Part shown: positions 26,601 through 35,825 of the stretch, piece by piece | Layout of the letters: every line of letters begins with the position of its first letter | Position numbering within the stretch: position 1 is the first letter of the stretch | Source of the DNA: Bacteroidales bacterium | GTDB taxonomy: Bacteria; Bacteroidota; Bacteroidia; Bacteroidales; UBA1715 | Direction of reading: 5' to 3' | Length of the DNA stretch: 64,000 bases | Assembly: GCA_016714605.1 (NCBI GenBank) | Contig: JADKDL010000001.1 | Location: forward strand, 434,001 to 498,000 | Translations under genes and position numbers: made by a program | The notes under the pieces: generated by a model | The model's database searches: none | Seen by the model: the letters and a program-made list of their open reading frames with translations, nothing else | Told to the model about the DNA's origin: nothing

Positions 26601-29600
26601 ATAATTATCCTTTATCAACTTTAGTTAAAGATACTATTATTTGTTTAGGAAATACAATTAGTATTGATCCAGGAATTGCTGCTTTATATAGTTGGAATAA
26701 TGGTAGTAAAGATCGAATTTTAACAGTAAAAAATGCTGGTGAATATATTGTTGAAATGAAAAATGCAAATTGTGCAATTTATGATACCATTGATGTTATT
26801 GCTGATAGATTTGATACCCTTCTAGATATTTATACTTTTTGTAAAAATGAAGAATTGGCTCTAGTTTGCGGTGTAGGCAAATCTTATAAATGGAATACTC
26901 AAGAAACTTCACAGAAAATTATTGTAAATAAACCGGGTATTTATATAGTAACCATAACTACCGATGATTGTAGTTCGGTTGATTCAACAGAAGTAAAAGA
27001 ACTATCTTTACCAAACTTGAATCTAGGACCAGATCAGATAATATCTTTCTCAAAATCGGTGACTTTAGATGCTTCGAGTGATTATAAAAAGTATTTATGG
27101 AGTACCGGTGAAACTAGTTCTTCAATTGAAATTAATGGTGAAATAGGAGAAGTTAAATATCTATATAGTTTAAAAGTAACAGATCAAAATAATTGTTCCG
27201 CTGTAGATAGTATTGCAATTCAAATAGTAAATGACACGATTGCGACCCCTGCAAAATTTAATATAGCTTATAAATATGAGAAATGTATTGACTCTAGTAC
27301 TACATTAACTTTATCAAATTCTGAATTAAATACCACGTATCAAATTTATAAAGAAAATATTCCATATGGCTTAAGAATTGAAGGTGCAGGGAAAGAAATA
27401 ATATTGGGAACAATTAATAAAACAGGTAATTATAAGGTTGTTGCTGCAAATAAAAGTGGTATTACTCAGGTTATGAATAGTCCTTTTTATATCGATTTTG
27501 CCGTGAATCCGAAGCCGTTTGAAGTCTTTGGAGGTGGAAATATTTGTGAGAATTCGACAGGACTACCTATTGAACTAAAAGAATCTGAAGCTAATGTTAG
27601 TTATTATATTCTTAAAAATCAAGAAATTATTGATTCTGTTTATTCCACTACTAGCGGCAATTTATTATTTGGAGAATATGCAGAAAAAGGTGTTTATACA
27701 ATAACAGCAAAGAAAAATAGTTGTTATCAAAATATGGTTGGAAGCGCTCAAATTAATATTGATTTATTTCCCAAACGTAGTTTGCCTAATAAAATCTTCG
27801 AATGTGAAGATGATTTTATTTCTATTACAGCTTCAATAGCTCAAAAATATCTTTGGAATACAGGTGATACAGGAAATGTTTTAGAGTTAGAAAACAGTGG
27901 TCTTTATACTGTAAGAATGTCAAATGGAGCATGTTCAATTATTGATAGCTGTAATGTAACATTTGTAGATTATCAAAGTATTTATAAAACAATTGAAAAG
28001 TGTTCTTATGTAATTCAAAAAATCTCAGCTCCTGATGCACAATCATATTTGTGGAGTAATGGAGAGACAAGAAAAGATATTTACGTTGTTGATGCAGGTA
28101 CTTATTATTTAACAACTACTTATAATGGATGCGAGTTTTATGATTCAGTAAAATTATCTAACTATCCTGATATTTCATTTAGTCTTGGAAATGATACAAC
28201 CATCAGTAGGAGGCAATCACTTTTACTTTCAGGTCCAAAACAAGAAGGGTTGTCCTATTTATGGAAAAACGGAAATACAAGCTCAGAATTAAAGGTCGAT
28301 TCTTCTTTTAATCTGGGTCTAAATATAATTTCTCTTTTGGTTTTAGATAGTCATGGATGCTATTATTCTGACAGTTTGGAAGTTGTAGTAACCAATGAAA
28401 AGCCTATTTTTCCATCTGTATATGCAATTTCAGGGATAGATAAAATCTGCAAAAATGCGACAACATCAATTAATTTAACAACATCAGAAATTGGTACCAA
28501 GTATGAATTGATAAAAGATGATGTTGGAACAGGAATATTTAAATCAGGTACTGGAGATGAGCTTGTTTTTGACAGTATAGGAAGCATTGGAACATATAAG
28601 GTGAGAGCTACAAATGATTTAGGGTATTCTATATATATGAATGGGAGTATAATTCTTACATACCATATTATGCCATTAGAACATGAATTAATTGGCTCCG
28701 GAAGCATCTGCATAAATGGTTCAAATGAGGCTTCAATATCTCTAAATACTATAGAATTTGGAGTTGAATATTCTCTGTTTTTGAATTATTCGCAATTAAT
28801 TGCCTCAAAAACTTCTAGTGGAGAAAAAATACTATTTGATGGTTTAAATAAAGAAGGAACATATTCTGTAACTGCTAAAAATAACTTTTGTACTACACAA
28901 ATGAAAAATAGTGTAAGCCTTAAAACTCAAGATTTTTCTGAAATAAATTTATTGGGAGATACAATAATATGTGAAAATTCAAAAATTAATTTAGTTCAGA
29001 AAAATGCAGATTCGTACCTATGGAATACTGGTGAAACTTCAAATACAATAGCTGTTTATAAAGAAGGAATCTATTATGTTGAAATGAAAAAATATGGATG
29101 TGTTTTAACTGACACAATTGAGGTTAGCTATTTAAAGTTAGAAGATATGGAAAGAATAATTACTTCTTGTGAAAAGACTCCACTTATTGTATCTTGTAGT
29201 AAAGCTGAAACTTACAGATGGAATACTGGAGAAACTACTCAAAATATAATTGTTAAGAATGCTGGAATCTATCATGTTACTGCTACAAAGAGCAATTGCA
29301 AAATATCTGATTCTGTTTATGTACAGTATTTTTCTTCTCCAGTTATTAATTTTGGAAATGACACAACAATTGTAATAAAATCGGGTTCTACAATTCTTAG
29401 AGGTCCAGATGGGATGTCTTCATACGAATGGAATACTGGAGAAAGGTCAAATACTATTGAAGTTTCTTACCTTCAACCAGAAGGTAAATATGAAGTGATT
29501 TTACACGTAATAGATACAAATAATTGCAGCACCTTTGAAGCAATAAATTTTAATTTTATTAGAGAAACTGTAGATTCTTATTTAGATTTTGATTTATCAG

Positions 29601-29839
29601 CATCAGCATTTCCAAACCCTACTGAAGGAATCGTTTATATTGATGTTAGAGATTTTCAAATTGAAAATTATACAATTGAGGTCGTATCAAGTGTTGGGGC
29701 ATTATTAAATAAAATATTACAAGTAAGTTCTAATCCTGAAATTATCGAAATAGACTTAACTAAATATGCAAATGGCACTTATTATATTTATATACATAGC
29801 AATAAATTAAATCTTAGATATAAGATTGTGTTAAAATAA
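23606..29839 (+). CDS. Giant T9SS-secreted surface protein: beta-helix plus four super-repeats
   Basis: 2077 residues. A Sec signal peptide (~1-30, ending IFAQ) precedes a right-handed beta-helix domain (~30-490) that ends GIDIGPFEYTADD, like the lipoprotein at 5791-7191. From ~505 to ~1990 there are four super-repeats. Each has two Ig-like ~85-residue modules (GGGxxCKG..., YQL..., GTYxVxA) followed by two or three short modules with a YLWSTGET-like core, which occurs 11 times. The end (~1997-2077) is a type A T9SS sorting domain: FPNPTEGIVYIDV, YTIEVVSSVGALL, YANGTYYIYI, and a basic KIVLK tail. The protein should cross the outer membrane through T9SS and be anchored or released by the PorU-type sortase. 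Role may be adhesion or glycan binding; no catalytic site is assignable. Confidence 0.9.
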   Translation: MKNILYTPVKYGKIGVITILMIFNFSIFAQKEFYIDPDYKGSLKEGTISNPFIDFPTTLVSNSKYLLKSGSVLKSVKRYNWYGSNNITFGVYAGIDKASIVFDKSLASRLFFIVGANNRIENLNFISENMDSCRLGERDPRQATVLELHVSGGNGYLNNLFIKGGFRGFKGGNAGDTTSKAFKGKIEMNNVHIDSVQHDGIYITYLDSLIINKTTVTNSNLSVIANPLDSTYKDRYGGDCLQVGEVYQIVIDSSVFDHSTTKGKYSIITTGYKKTTITNSIVKSYDGEACIYPGGNSIPDSLNPTKMDNSFISTWDLRNCIIEGGKVNVQNRCRLFLATNCVFRDALIAGVDAGYTLDFRNCLFVEMDTAIINWRNDTLADGEFKKAKNCIFYKIGKPFMGTAMTGNNNLFFNPGRNYSSTDVTKYLNFLGKDFIMKDPLFVSEASRDYRILKESPCIDAGNIIYNDLSYDFKYNKRVSGNGIDIGPFEYTADDTATIDELIVFEISGGGTFCKGEDVSITLNGSEKNVFYQLYNGDNAINSPVAGNGKQIVFNSIVSSGLYSILAKSLTGSAAKMKGSLNINVKENPIAYTILGVGGTCDMVSDYIDVVVENTQVGVEYILWSNELPTSQVYIGNGEKYVFKNLASSNTYKVEGVVNGCSQFMKGYVTGQNITGIESVLLKDTSICLPAKINLVAGSNNQTYKWSTGEITSSITKTVSKSETVFVTITNGSCSTIDSVIIKANPVSAFSLGKDLTIALGDTTVIKGPDNMKSYLWSNGSKIKDIEIFESTKIGRFVYSLLASNEFDCKYSDTININIVKELIFYPKTFSITGGGVICAGDSLNIVVSSSEQETEYQILNGTIPVGLPVIGSGNTMTVGSIKESGTYTVRATNFSGRSVMMTGTVEVSVTQAPQVFNLQGDGNYCKGELGASLSLSNSESKVSYQLFRGEEKIGEPILVNLGGRVIKLGTQSIEGEYKIIASLGECSVVMKNSVNVKENNYPLSTLVKDTIICLGNTISIDPGIAALYSWNNGSKDRILTVKNAGEYIVEMKNANCAIYDTIDVIADRFDTLLDIYTFCKNEELALVCGVGKSYKWNTQETSQKIIVNKPGIYIVTITTDDCSSVDSTEVKELSLPNLNLGPDQIISFSKSVTLDASSDYKKYLWSTGETSSSIEINGEIGEVKYLYSLKVTDQNNCSAVDSIAIQIVNDTIATPAKFNIAYKYEKCIDSSTTLTLSNSELNTTYQIYKENIPYGLRIEGAGKEIILGTINKTGNYKVVAANKSGITQVMNSPFYIDFAVNPKPFEVFGGGNICENSTGLPIELKESEANVSYYILKNQEIIDSVYSTTSGNLLFGEYAEKGVYTITAKKNSCYQNMVGSAQINIDLFPKRSLPNKIFECEDDFISITASIAQKYLWNTGDTGNVLELENSGLYTVRMSNGACSIIDSCNVTFVDYQSIYKTIEKCSYVIQKISAPDAQSYLWSNGETRKDIYVVDAGTYYLTTTYNGCEFYDSVKLSNYPDISFSLGNDTTISRRQSLLLSGPKQEGLSYLWKNGNTSSELKVDSSFNLGLNIISLLVLDSHGCYYSDSLEVVVTNEKPIFPSVYAISGIDKICKNATTSINLTTSEIGTKYELIKDDVGTGIFKSGTGDELVFDSIGSIGTYKVRATNDLGYSIYMNGSIILTYHIMPLEHELIGSGSICINGSNEASISLNTIEFGVEYSLFLNYSQLIASKTSSGEKILFDGLNKEGTYSVTAKNNFCTTQMKNSVSLKTQDFSEINLLGDTIICENSKINLVQKNADSYLWNTGETSNTIAVYKEGIYYVEMKKYGCVLTDTIEVSYLKLEDMERIITSCEKTPLIVSCSKAETYRWNTGETTQNIIVKNAGIYHVTATKSNCKISDSVYVQYFSSPVINFGNDTTIVIKSGSTILRGPDGMSSYEWNTGERSNTIEVSYLQPEGKYEVILHVIDTNNCSTFEAINFNFIRETVDSYLDFDLSASAFPNPTEGIVYIDVRDFQIENYTIEVVSSVGALLNKILQVSSNPEIIEIDLTKYANGTYYIYIHSNKLNLRYKIVLK
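25129..29580 (+). repeat. Four diverged ~1.0-1.2-kb coding super-repeats
   Basis: Units begin at about 25129, 26104, 27262 and 28430 (residues ~508, ~833, ~1219, ~1608). The period is ~386-389 residues except for the first unit, which is ~60 residues shorter and lacks one WxxG-core module. Protein similarity is clear, but the DNA has diverged, so the duplications are old rather than recent. Confidence 0.8.
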
Positions 29840-29862
29840 TAAAACATTATTAAAATTAAGTT

Positions 29863-29895
29863 AGGGGGTTGTTAAAAAAAATCCCCTGCTTTTTT
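29863..29895 (+). terminator. Rho-independent terminator after the giant gene
   Basis: An 8-bp stem including four G-C pairs (arms 29863-29870 and 29880-29887) is followed by a six-T run at 29890-29895. It starts 23 bp after the stop codon of the 2077-residue protein and isolates it from the polysaccharide operon. Confidence 0.75.
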
Positions 29896-30116
29896 AATTC
29901 TTTAAATTTAAATGTACATTACATATTTTCAATTATTTACTGAATTTCAAAAGGTTTCTATAATCAACATAATAATTATATCAATACAAAAAAATGATTA
30001 ATTTAACTGTATTCATAAAATAAGAATAAAAATATAAACAGATAAAATTTAGATTAATAAAAGTTAAATAAAATTTTATAAATTTGGATTTGAATCATTT
30101 GAAAAATTTAACCACT

Positions 30117-30875
30117 ATGCCAAGTTTAAACCGAGTTATTTTATGTTTATTAATACTTGTTTTTTTTCATTCATGTGTGCCATACAAAAACCTTTCGTAT
30201 TTCAATGATTTTGAGACACTTACGCCAATAACCAACATCAAGGAACAAAAGGCAATTCAACCATTTGATTTTTTGTATATAAAAGTACTTAGTACTGACG
30301 AAAAAACAACTAAGATCTTCAACTATTCAGAAAGTAGCAAATCAAATGATGCACGTGCTATGAATTATATGGTTGATGAAAAAGGAAATATATCATTTCC
30401 TTTTGTTGGAATTGTTAATCTAAAAGATCTTACTTTATCAGAAGCGGAATTGAAGATACAAAAAGTAATAAGTGATTATATTCCAAATACCGCCTTAATA
30501 GTTAGGTTTGTAGAAAATAGAATTAGTATAATGGGAGAGGTGTCTCGGCAAGGAGAATATCAGTTTATTCCTGATAAAATATCAATTTATGAGGCATTAG
30601 CCCTTTCTGGAGGGATTACAAAATATGGTAACAGAAAGAAAGTTATCTTGATAAGAAGGGAAAATAATAAAATAAATTATTTCAAGTTAGATCTTTCTAG
30701 TTCTTCAATTGCAAAATCAAAATATTATGATATTTTGCCAGGAGATATCTTAATTGTTGAACCAATTAAGTCATTATCTTATAGTTATTCAAATAGTTTT
30801 TATTCAACACTACTCACTACAGTAAGTACACTAGCAACAGTATTTTCATTAATAACACTTATGTATGTTAAATGA
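30117..30875 (+). CDS. Wza-type polysaccharide export lipoprotein
   Basis: 252 residues from the ATG at 30117; an in-frame TTG at 30084 is rejected because the ATG gives a clean lipoprotein signal (MPSLNRVILCLLILVFFHSC). It has the polysaccharide biosynthesis/export domain (PFDFLYIKVLS, VDEKGNISFPFVGIVNLKDLTLSEAE) and a SLBB region (VENRISIMGEVSRQGEY, ISIYEALALSGGITKYGNRKKVILIRR). It forms the outer-membrane exit for capsule or exopolysaccharide. The C-terminus has a hydrophobic segment (STLLTTVSTLATVFSLITLMYV). Its 3' end overlaps the Wzc-type gene by 11 bp. Confidence 0.92.
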   Translation: MPSLNRVILCLLILVFFHSCVPYKNLSYFNDFETLTPITNIKEQKAIQPFDFLYIKVLSTDEKTTKIFNYSESSKSNDARAMNYMVDEKGNISFPFVGIVNLKDLTLSEAELKIQKVISDYIPNTALIVRFVENRISIMGEVSRQGEYQFIPDKISIYEALALSGGITKYGNRKKVILIRRENNKINYFKLDLSSSSIAKSKYYDILPGDILIVEPIKSLSYSYSNSFYSTLLTTVSTLATVFSLITLMYVK

Positions 30876-33261
30876 TAATTTAAAAATTGAAACGACAAAT
30901 ACATTATTAAAAGATTTTGTTAAAAAGGCTTTAGCAATAAAACATATTTACATAGCAACTGTATTAACTTTTATGGTGGTAGCTTTTTTTATTAATAAGT
31001 ATTCGCACACTATTTATCAGGTACAGGCAAAACTCTTAATTAGAAAAAATGAGTCAAATGGAGATTTAGAAAAAATTTTTCGATCTTCAGCTTCTTTAAT
31101 GAAACCCAACAATATTGAAAATGAGGTTAACTTGTTAAAGTCTTATTCATTAGTTGGATCGACAATAAAAAGTCTGAATTTAGAAATTGGATATTTTTCT
31201 GAAAAAAAAGCATTGCTAGATAACACTCCTTTTGAAAATCTATTTAAAAGCACAGATATAGAGCTATATACAGATTTTCCATTTACTATGGTTTTTGATA
31301 AATCTCATTATCAACCTACAGATTTAAAACTTTATATTGAAATACTAACTGACTCTACATACAAATTGACTGGAGAAAAAGAAAAAGTTTTTCTAATTAA
31401 TTATTTAGATGAAAAATATAGCGAGGATGCTATAAATTTAAAAATTAACAAAGTTTATAAATTCAATGAAACAGTTGAAACAGAGCATTATAAGTTTACA
31501 GTTAGTGTTAAAGATAAGAAAAATGTTAAATTTTTAAAAGATAACAGAGATAAGTATTATTTTAAATTTTATTATTCAGATTATCTGACTATGAATTATT
31601 TAAATTCAATACAAGTACAACCTCTTTCAGATCTTGCTTCAATAATATTTGTATCTATAGAAGGTGTTAATAAGAAAAGAATTAACAATTTCATGAATAA
31701 GTACTTAGAATTATACATGGAAAACAGCTTAGAGAGAAGAAACATGATTGCGCAGAGTACAATTGATTTTATTGATAATCAAATTTCTGATATTACAGAT
31801 TCACTAAAGTTAACTGAAAATAAATTATTAAATCATCGCTCATCTAATCAAGTTGTTGATATGAGTTTTCAGGGTCAGAGAATTTTTGATCAGATGGGAC
31901 AGATTGAATCTCAAAAGCAGAATATGCTTGCCCAGAAAAGGTATTATACTTATATTTTAGATTATCTTAAAAGTAATGATACAAATACAGATCCAGTTTT
32001 ACCTTCATCTTCAAATGTTGTAGATCCTATCTTAAATCAGTTGATTATGGAATTGACCGATTTGAATGGTCAGAAAAATGAAATTTTAAATGGAACAAAA
32101 AAGAATTTGTTTATTAATCAAATTGAAAATAAAATTGATAAACAAAAGGAAATTATTTATGAAAACGTAAGTAATAATTTAAATACATTAAATATTTCTA
32201 TTAATGAAATAGATTATAGGCATAATAAAATGTCAAGGGAGATATCTCAATTACCTAAAACAGAATTAAAATTAGTTGGTATCAATCGAGAATATAAGCT
32301 CAATGATGCTATTTATACCTTTCTTCTTCAGCGAAGAGCAGAGGCTCAGATTTCTAAAGCTTCAAATTTGCCCGAAAGCGAAATTGTAGAACCGGCTAGG
32401 GAGATTGCAACTTACATCACATATCCAAATAAAAATATAAATTATATAATCTCAATTTTTATTGCATTGATGTTACCTACAATTTTTATTCTACTTAAAG
32501 ATTTCTTTAATGATAGAGTAAATAGTTCATTATTACTAAGTAGAATTGTAGAACAACCTGTTTTAAGTACTATTTATAGAAATAAATATAAAGTTGATAA
32601 TATAGTTTTGGAACAGTCAAAATCATATGTTGCTGAATCTTTTAGAACATTAAGAACACTTATTTTTGCTAAAATGAAAGGTGTTGATAATAAAACAATT
32701 TTAGTGACATCCAGTATTCCTGCAGAAGGAAAATCATTTGTTGCTATTAATTTAGCTTCATCACTTTCTGTTTTAGGAAATAAAACTATAATAATTGATT
32801 GCGATTTAAGAAAACCAACTTTACATAATAAGCTGAAAGTAGCAAATGAACGAGGCTTAACTAATTACTTTGCAGGTGAATCAAAAATTGAAGATATTAT
32901 TATTAAGATAGCAGATAATCTTTTCTTTATTCCTGCATATCCTGTATTACCAAATCCTTCTGAGCTTCTTGATTCTCAACTTGCTGATGAAGTTTTTGAA
33001 TACTTAAAGTTGAATTTTAAGTATATAGTAATAGACACACCTCCAGTTGGAGCAATTTCTGATAGTTTATTGTTAACAAAACATTCTGGATTAGTATTGT
33101 TTGTGTCAAGATGTAATTATACTAAAAAAGATGTTATTTATTATGCGAAAAATAAGTTAATTGAAAATGATGTAAAGAATTTGCAAGTCATTCTCAACGA
33201 TGTAGATTTTTCTAAAAATGAATATGGTGCATATTATAAAAAGTATTATTCTGCAACCTAG
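30865..33261 (+). CDS. Wzc-type tyrosine autokinase / chain-length determinant
   Basis: 798 residues. N-terminal Wzz domain with membrane segment ~25-45 (HIYIATVLTFMVVAFFI) and a long periplasmic coiled-coil part (~260-500). The second membrane segment is ~525-545. The C-terminal BY-kinase domain (~570-798) has Walker A SSIPAEGKSFVAINLA (~615), Walker A' IIDCDLRKPTLHN and Walker B YIVIDTPPVG. The tail GAYYKKYYSAT provides the tyrosine cluster that is autophosphorylated. The protein controls polymer length and pairs with the Wza-type exporter encoded just upstream. No phosphatase (Wzb) gene is adjacent. Confidence 0.94.
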   Translation: MLNDNLKIETTNTLLKDFVKKALAIKHIYIATVLTFMVVAFFINKYSHTIYQVQAKLLIRKNESNGDLEKIFRSSASLMKPNNIENEVNLLKSYSLVGSTIKSLNLEIGYFSEKKALLDNTPFENLFKSTDIELYTDFPFTMVFDKSHYQPTDLKLYIEILTDSTYKLTGEKEKVFLINYLDEKYSEDAINLKINKVYKFNETVETEHYKFTVSVKDKKNVKFLKDNRDKYYFKFYYSDYLTMNYLNSIQVQPLSDLASIIFVSIEGVNKKRINNFMNKYLELYMENSLERRNMIAQSTIDFIDNQISDITDSLKLTENKLLNHRSSNQVVDMSFQGQRIFDQMGQIESQKQNMLAQKRYYTYILDYLKSNDTNTDPVLPSSSNVVDPILNQLIMELTDLNGQKNEILNGTKKNLFINQIENKIDKQKEIIYENVSNNLNTLNISINEIDYRHNKMSREISQLPKTELKLVGINREYKLNDAIYTFLLQRRAEAQISKASNLPESEIVEPAREIATYITYPNKNINYIISIFIALMLPTIFILLKDFFNDRVNSSLLLSRIVEQPVLSTIYRNKYKVDNIVLEQSKSYVAESFRTLRTLIFAKMKGVDNKTILVTSSIPAEGKSFVAINLASSLSVLGNKTIIIDCDLRKPTLHNKLKVANERGLTNYFAGESKIEDIIIKIADNLFFIPAYPVLPNPSELLDSQLADEVFEYLKLNFKYIVIDTPPVGAISDSLLLTKHSGLVLFVSRCNYTKKDVIYYAKNKLIENDVKNLQVILNDVDFSKNEYGAYYKKYYSAT

Positions 33262-33288
33262 TATAGCTATTGTTTATTACTTCAAATT

Positions 33289-34014
33289 ATGAGAGTTCCT
33301 TTTTATAATATATTTATCGATGTTGAATCTGAATCATCAGTTTTGGAATTTTGTGAATATATATTAAAAAGAGATACATCCAAATCTGTAGGTTTTTTAA
33401 ATGCACATTGCTTTAATCTTACTCAAAAAAACCTATTATACAGAGAGTCACTCAGTAAATTTGATTTAATTTTAAATGATGGTGTTGGAATTTCAATTGC
33501 AGGTAAAATTAGAGGTGTCAAATTCAAAGAGAACTTGAATGGAACCGATTTAATTCCTAAAATAATAGAGAAAGGATACAAATTAAACAAAATTTTTTAT
33601 CTGCTTGGAACAAAAAATCATGCGTTAGATAAAGCTATAGAAAATTTGAATAAGAAACATCCAGGTATAAAAATTGCTGGCAAACATCATGGTTTTATTA
33701 ATCAAACCGATAATATTAAAATTATTAATGAAATAGTCATCAATAAAGTTGATATTGTAGTTGTAGGAATGGGTGTTCCTCATCAAGAGCTATGGATTCA
33801 AAGTAATAAGGATTTATTACCTAATGTGCAACTTTTTGTGGCTGGTGGGGCAATTATTGATTTTATATCAGGCATAGTAAAGAGAGCTCCTCGTATATTT
33901 AGGATATTAAGATTGGAGTGGTTGTTCAGATTAATAATTGAACCTAAAAGAATGTGGAGAAGGTATCTGATAGGAAACTTATTATTCTTTTATAACATTT
34001 TAAAAAATAGATGA
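33289..34014 (+). CDS. WecG/TagA/CpsF family glycosyltransferase
   Basis: 241 residues, a normal size for the family. It has FLNAHCFNLTQ (the usual NxH start), LILNDGVGISIAGKIRG with the catalytic Asp, LNGTDLIPKI, VDIVVVGMGVPHQELW and the terminal RAPRIFRILRLEWLFRLIIEPKRMWRRY. These enzymes transfer an N-acetylmannosamine-type or related sugar to a lipid-linked acceptor at the inner membrane. It starts 27 bp after the Wzc-type gene and overlaps the polymerase by 4 bp (ATGA), so it belongs to the same operon. Confidence 0.94.
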   Translation: MRVPFYNIFIDVESESSVLEFCEYILKRDTSKSVGFLNAHCFNLTQKNLLYRESLSKFDLILNDGVGISIAGKIRGVKFKENLNGTDLIPKIIEKGYKLNKIFYLLGTKNHALDKAIENLNKKHPGIKIAGKHHGFINQTDNIKIINEIVINKVDIVVVGMGVPHQELWIQSNKDLLPNVQLFVAGGAIIDFISGIVKRAPRIFRILRLEWLFRLIIEPKRMWRRYLIGNLLFFYNILKNR

Positions 34015-35231
34015 TAAAAGATGCCGATAGATGGGGACTAGTCTCTAAAAATATCTACAATAAAATTTTTCTAATAATAATAATTCTGTGTTCTTTGTCC
34101 TTTTTTGAACTCAAAGGTATTGGTAAGGCTGATCGAATTATACAATTATTGGGAGTAGGCTTAATATTTTTTTTTATTCTTTTATACACCATTTATGGAG
34201 AAAGAAATCAATTTGTAAAGTTGAGTTTTGCAAACCCTATGTATCTTCTATTTCTAGGTATATTTATAAGCACTCTTGGGTGTGCATATTTTAAAAATCA
34301 ACCTATACACGTCACTATTTATCAGCAAAGACACACCTATTTTTTATTATTTTATTTTCTACTTCCATATCTATATCCTGAAAAAGAATGGTTGATAAAG
34401 GTAGTCATATATATGGCTTTAACGGCTGCTTTGGTTTATATAGCTCAGTATTTTGCTTATCCAGCAAGAATTACAGAAGCAAAGATGTTTGTAGATAGAG
34501 GTACATTAAGAATTAATCTTCCAGGTTTTCCTTTTATTTACTTAGGTTTTTTTCTTGCTATGGATTATTTTTTTAGAACATCAAAAATGTTTTATGGTCT
34601 TGTAACAATAATTTTATTAATAACCGGACTACTTTCTGGATTTAGAAGTGTACTAGCTTTATTTGTTGGACTTACTTGTGTTAATTTGCTAATTGGTAGT
34701 TACGTAAAAAATAGGTTGCTTATTATTTTTGTTTGCGTTATTTTAGGTATGGCAGGTTATTTTGCTTTTCAAGGGATAATTGATGAAATGAGAACATCCG
34801 CAGAGAGAGAAACCTCTCAAGGAGAAGATTATATTAGAGTAAAAGCTGGTTATTATTACCTTGATGAAATGAATAAAAATAAAATGTCTTATATATCAGG
34901 CTATGGTGAACCAAGTGACCGATCTAGTTATGGACATGAAACAAGTGCAGTATCTCTATCTTATGGATATTATTTATCAGATGTTGGTATTATTGGTACT
35001 TATTATAAATTCGGATTGTTGTTTTGTGTTACAATGTTGTTTATTTTATTGAAGCTTCTTTTTTATCGACATTCCACCGAATTGAGATTCATGAAGTTTT
35101 ATATTATAATGCAGTTAGTTTTAATTACTATAGGATTTTTCTTCTCAGAAGGCGGAGAAGGTGCTGTTATTTTGAGTATACTACTTTACCTTACAGATAT
35201 TGAAAGAAGCAAGTCTATATCCCATGCCTAA
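34011..35231 (+). CDS. Wzy-like O-antigen/exopolysaccharide polymerase
   Basis: 406 residues, about ten hydrophobic segments (for example IFLIIIILCSLSFFEL, LLFYFLLPYLY, LVTIILLITGLLSGF, LLIIFVCVILGMAGYFAF), and a large soluble loop near residues 250-310 with ETSQGEDYIRVKAGYY. The LLSGFRSVLALFVGL segment and the loop pattern fit the O-antigen ligase/polymerase (Wzy_C/RfaL) type. It would polymerise lipid-linked repeat units on the periplasmic face. Its sequence is poorly conserved as usual for this family, so the exact role (polymerase versus ligase) is inferred from its place next to Wza, Wzc and WecG. Confidence 0.8.
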   Translation: MIKDADRWGLVSKNIYNKIFLIIIILCSLSFFELKGIGKADRIIQLLGVGLIFFFILLYTIYGERNQFVKLSFANPMYLLFLGIFISTLGCAYFKNQPIHVTIYQQRHTYFLLFYFLLPYLYPEKEWLIKVVIYMALTAALVYIAQYFAYPARITEAKMFVDRGTLRINLPGFPFIYLGFFLAMDYFFRTSKMFYGLVTIILLITGLLSGFRSVLALFVGLTCVNLLIGSYVKNRLLIIFVCVILGMAGYFAFQGIIDEMRTSAERETSQGEDYIRVKAGYYYLDEMNKNKMSYISGYGEPSDRSSYGHETSAVSLSYGYYLSDVGIIGTYYKFGLLFCVTMLFILLKLLFYRHSTELRFMKFYIIMQLVLITIGFFFSEGGEGAVILSILLYLTDIERSKSISHA

Positions 35232-35246
35232 TTTATTAGTAATTAT

Positions 35247-35801
35247 AGAAACTGTTTAAATATAGAATTCTATTAAGCATTAATTTTATCATGTAAAGTT
35301 GAATGATAGCTTCGCTTGTATGAGTGCAATATTCAATGTCTTTACTCCACATTCTGTAACTTTCAAACCAAGAGAAAGTTCTCTCAACAATCTACCGTAT
35401 AGGAAGTGCTTGAAATCCTTTATTACTGTCAGATCGTAATACAATTTCTAATACCCAACCAAACATTTTCTTGGTGTTTTTAATTAAATCACCTCTATAG
35501 CCACCATCAACAATTATCTTAACCATCCTCGAAAATTTGCCTTTTATTTGGTTTATTACATTCTGAGCTGCCATACTATCATGCTCATTGGCTGCATAAA
35601 CAAATCTAGCAAAAAACAAGCCCATGGTGACTATTATTATTTGTCGTTATCTTCCGTTTATTTTTTTCCACCATCGACACCTCTTGATATACCACCACGC
35701 CTTGTTGTTTTAATTTGCAGACTATCAATAAAATAAATTCTTAGAGAAACTTCTTTTCCTGCTTTTACCCAAATTTTATCTTCAAAAAATTCATGTGTCA
35801 T
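35247..35801 (-). pseudogene. Degraded IS5-family transposase remnant
   Basis: Read on the minus strand, fragments in several frames give EVSLRIYFIDSLQIKTT, GGISRGVDGGKK, then MGLFFARFVYAANEHDSMAA, then KIIVDGGYRGDLIKN, EIVLRSDSNKGFQALPIR, a stop where TGG has become TAG, and IVERTFSWFESYRMWSKD. This is the order of an IS5-type DDE transposase (Asp in IDSQ, GxDGGKK, DGGYRG, final RWIVERTFSWF). It carries frameshifts and the nonsense codon and has lost its N-terminal part. The sequence AGAAACTGTTTAAAT at 35247-35261 may be the left terminal inverted repeat. It is dead and interrupts the polysaccharide locus after the polymerase gene. Confidence 0.8.
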
Positions 35802-35825
35802 TTTATTTCTTAATTAAATACTAGT

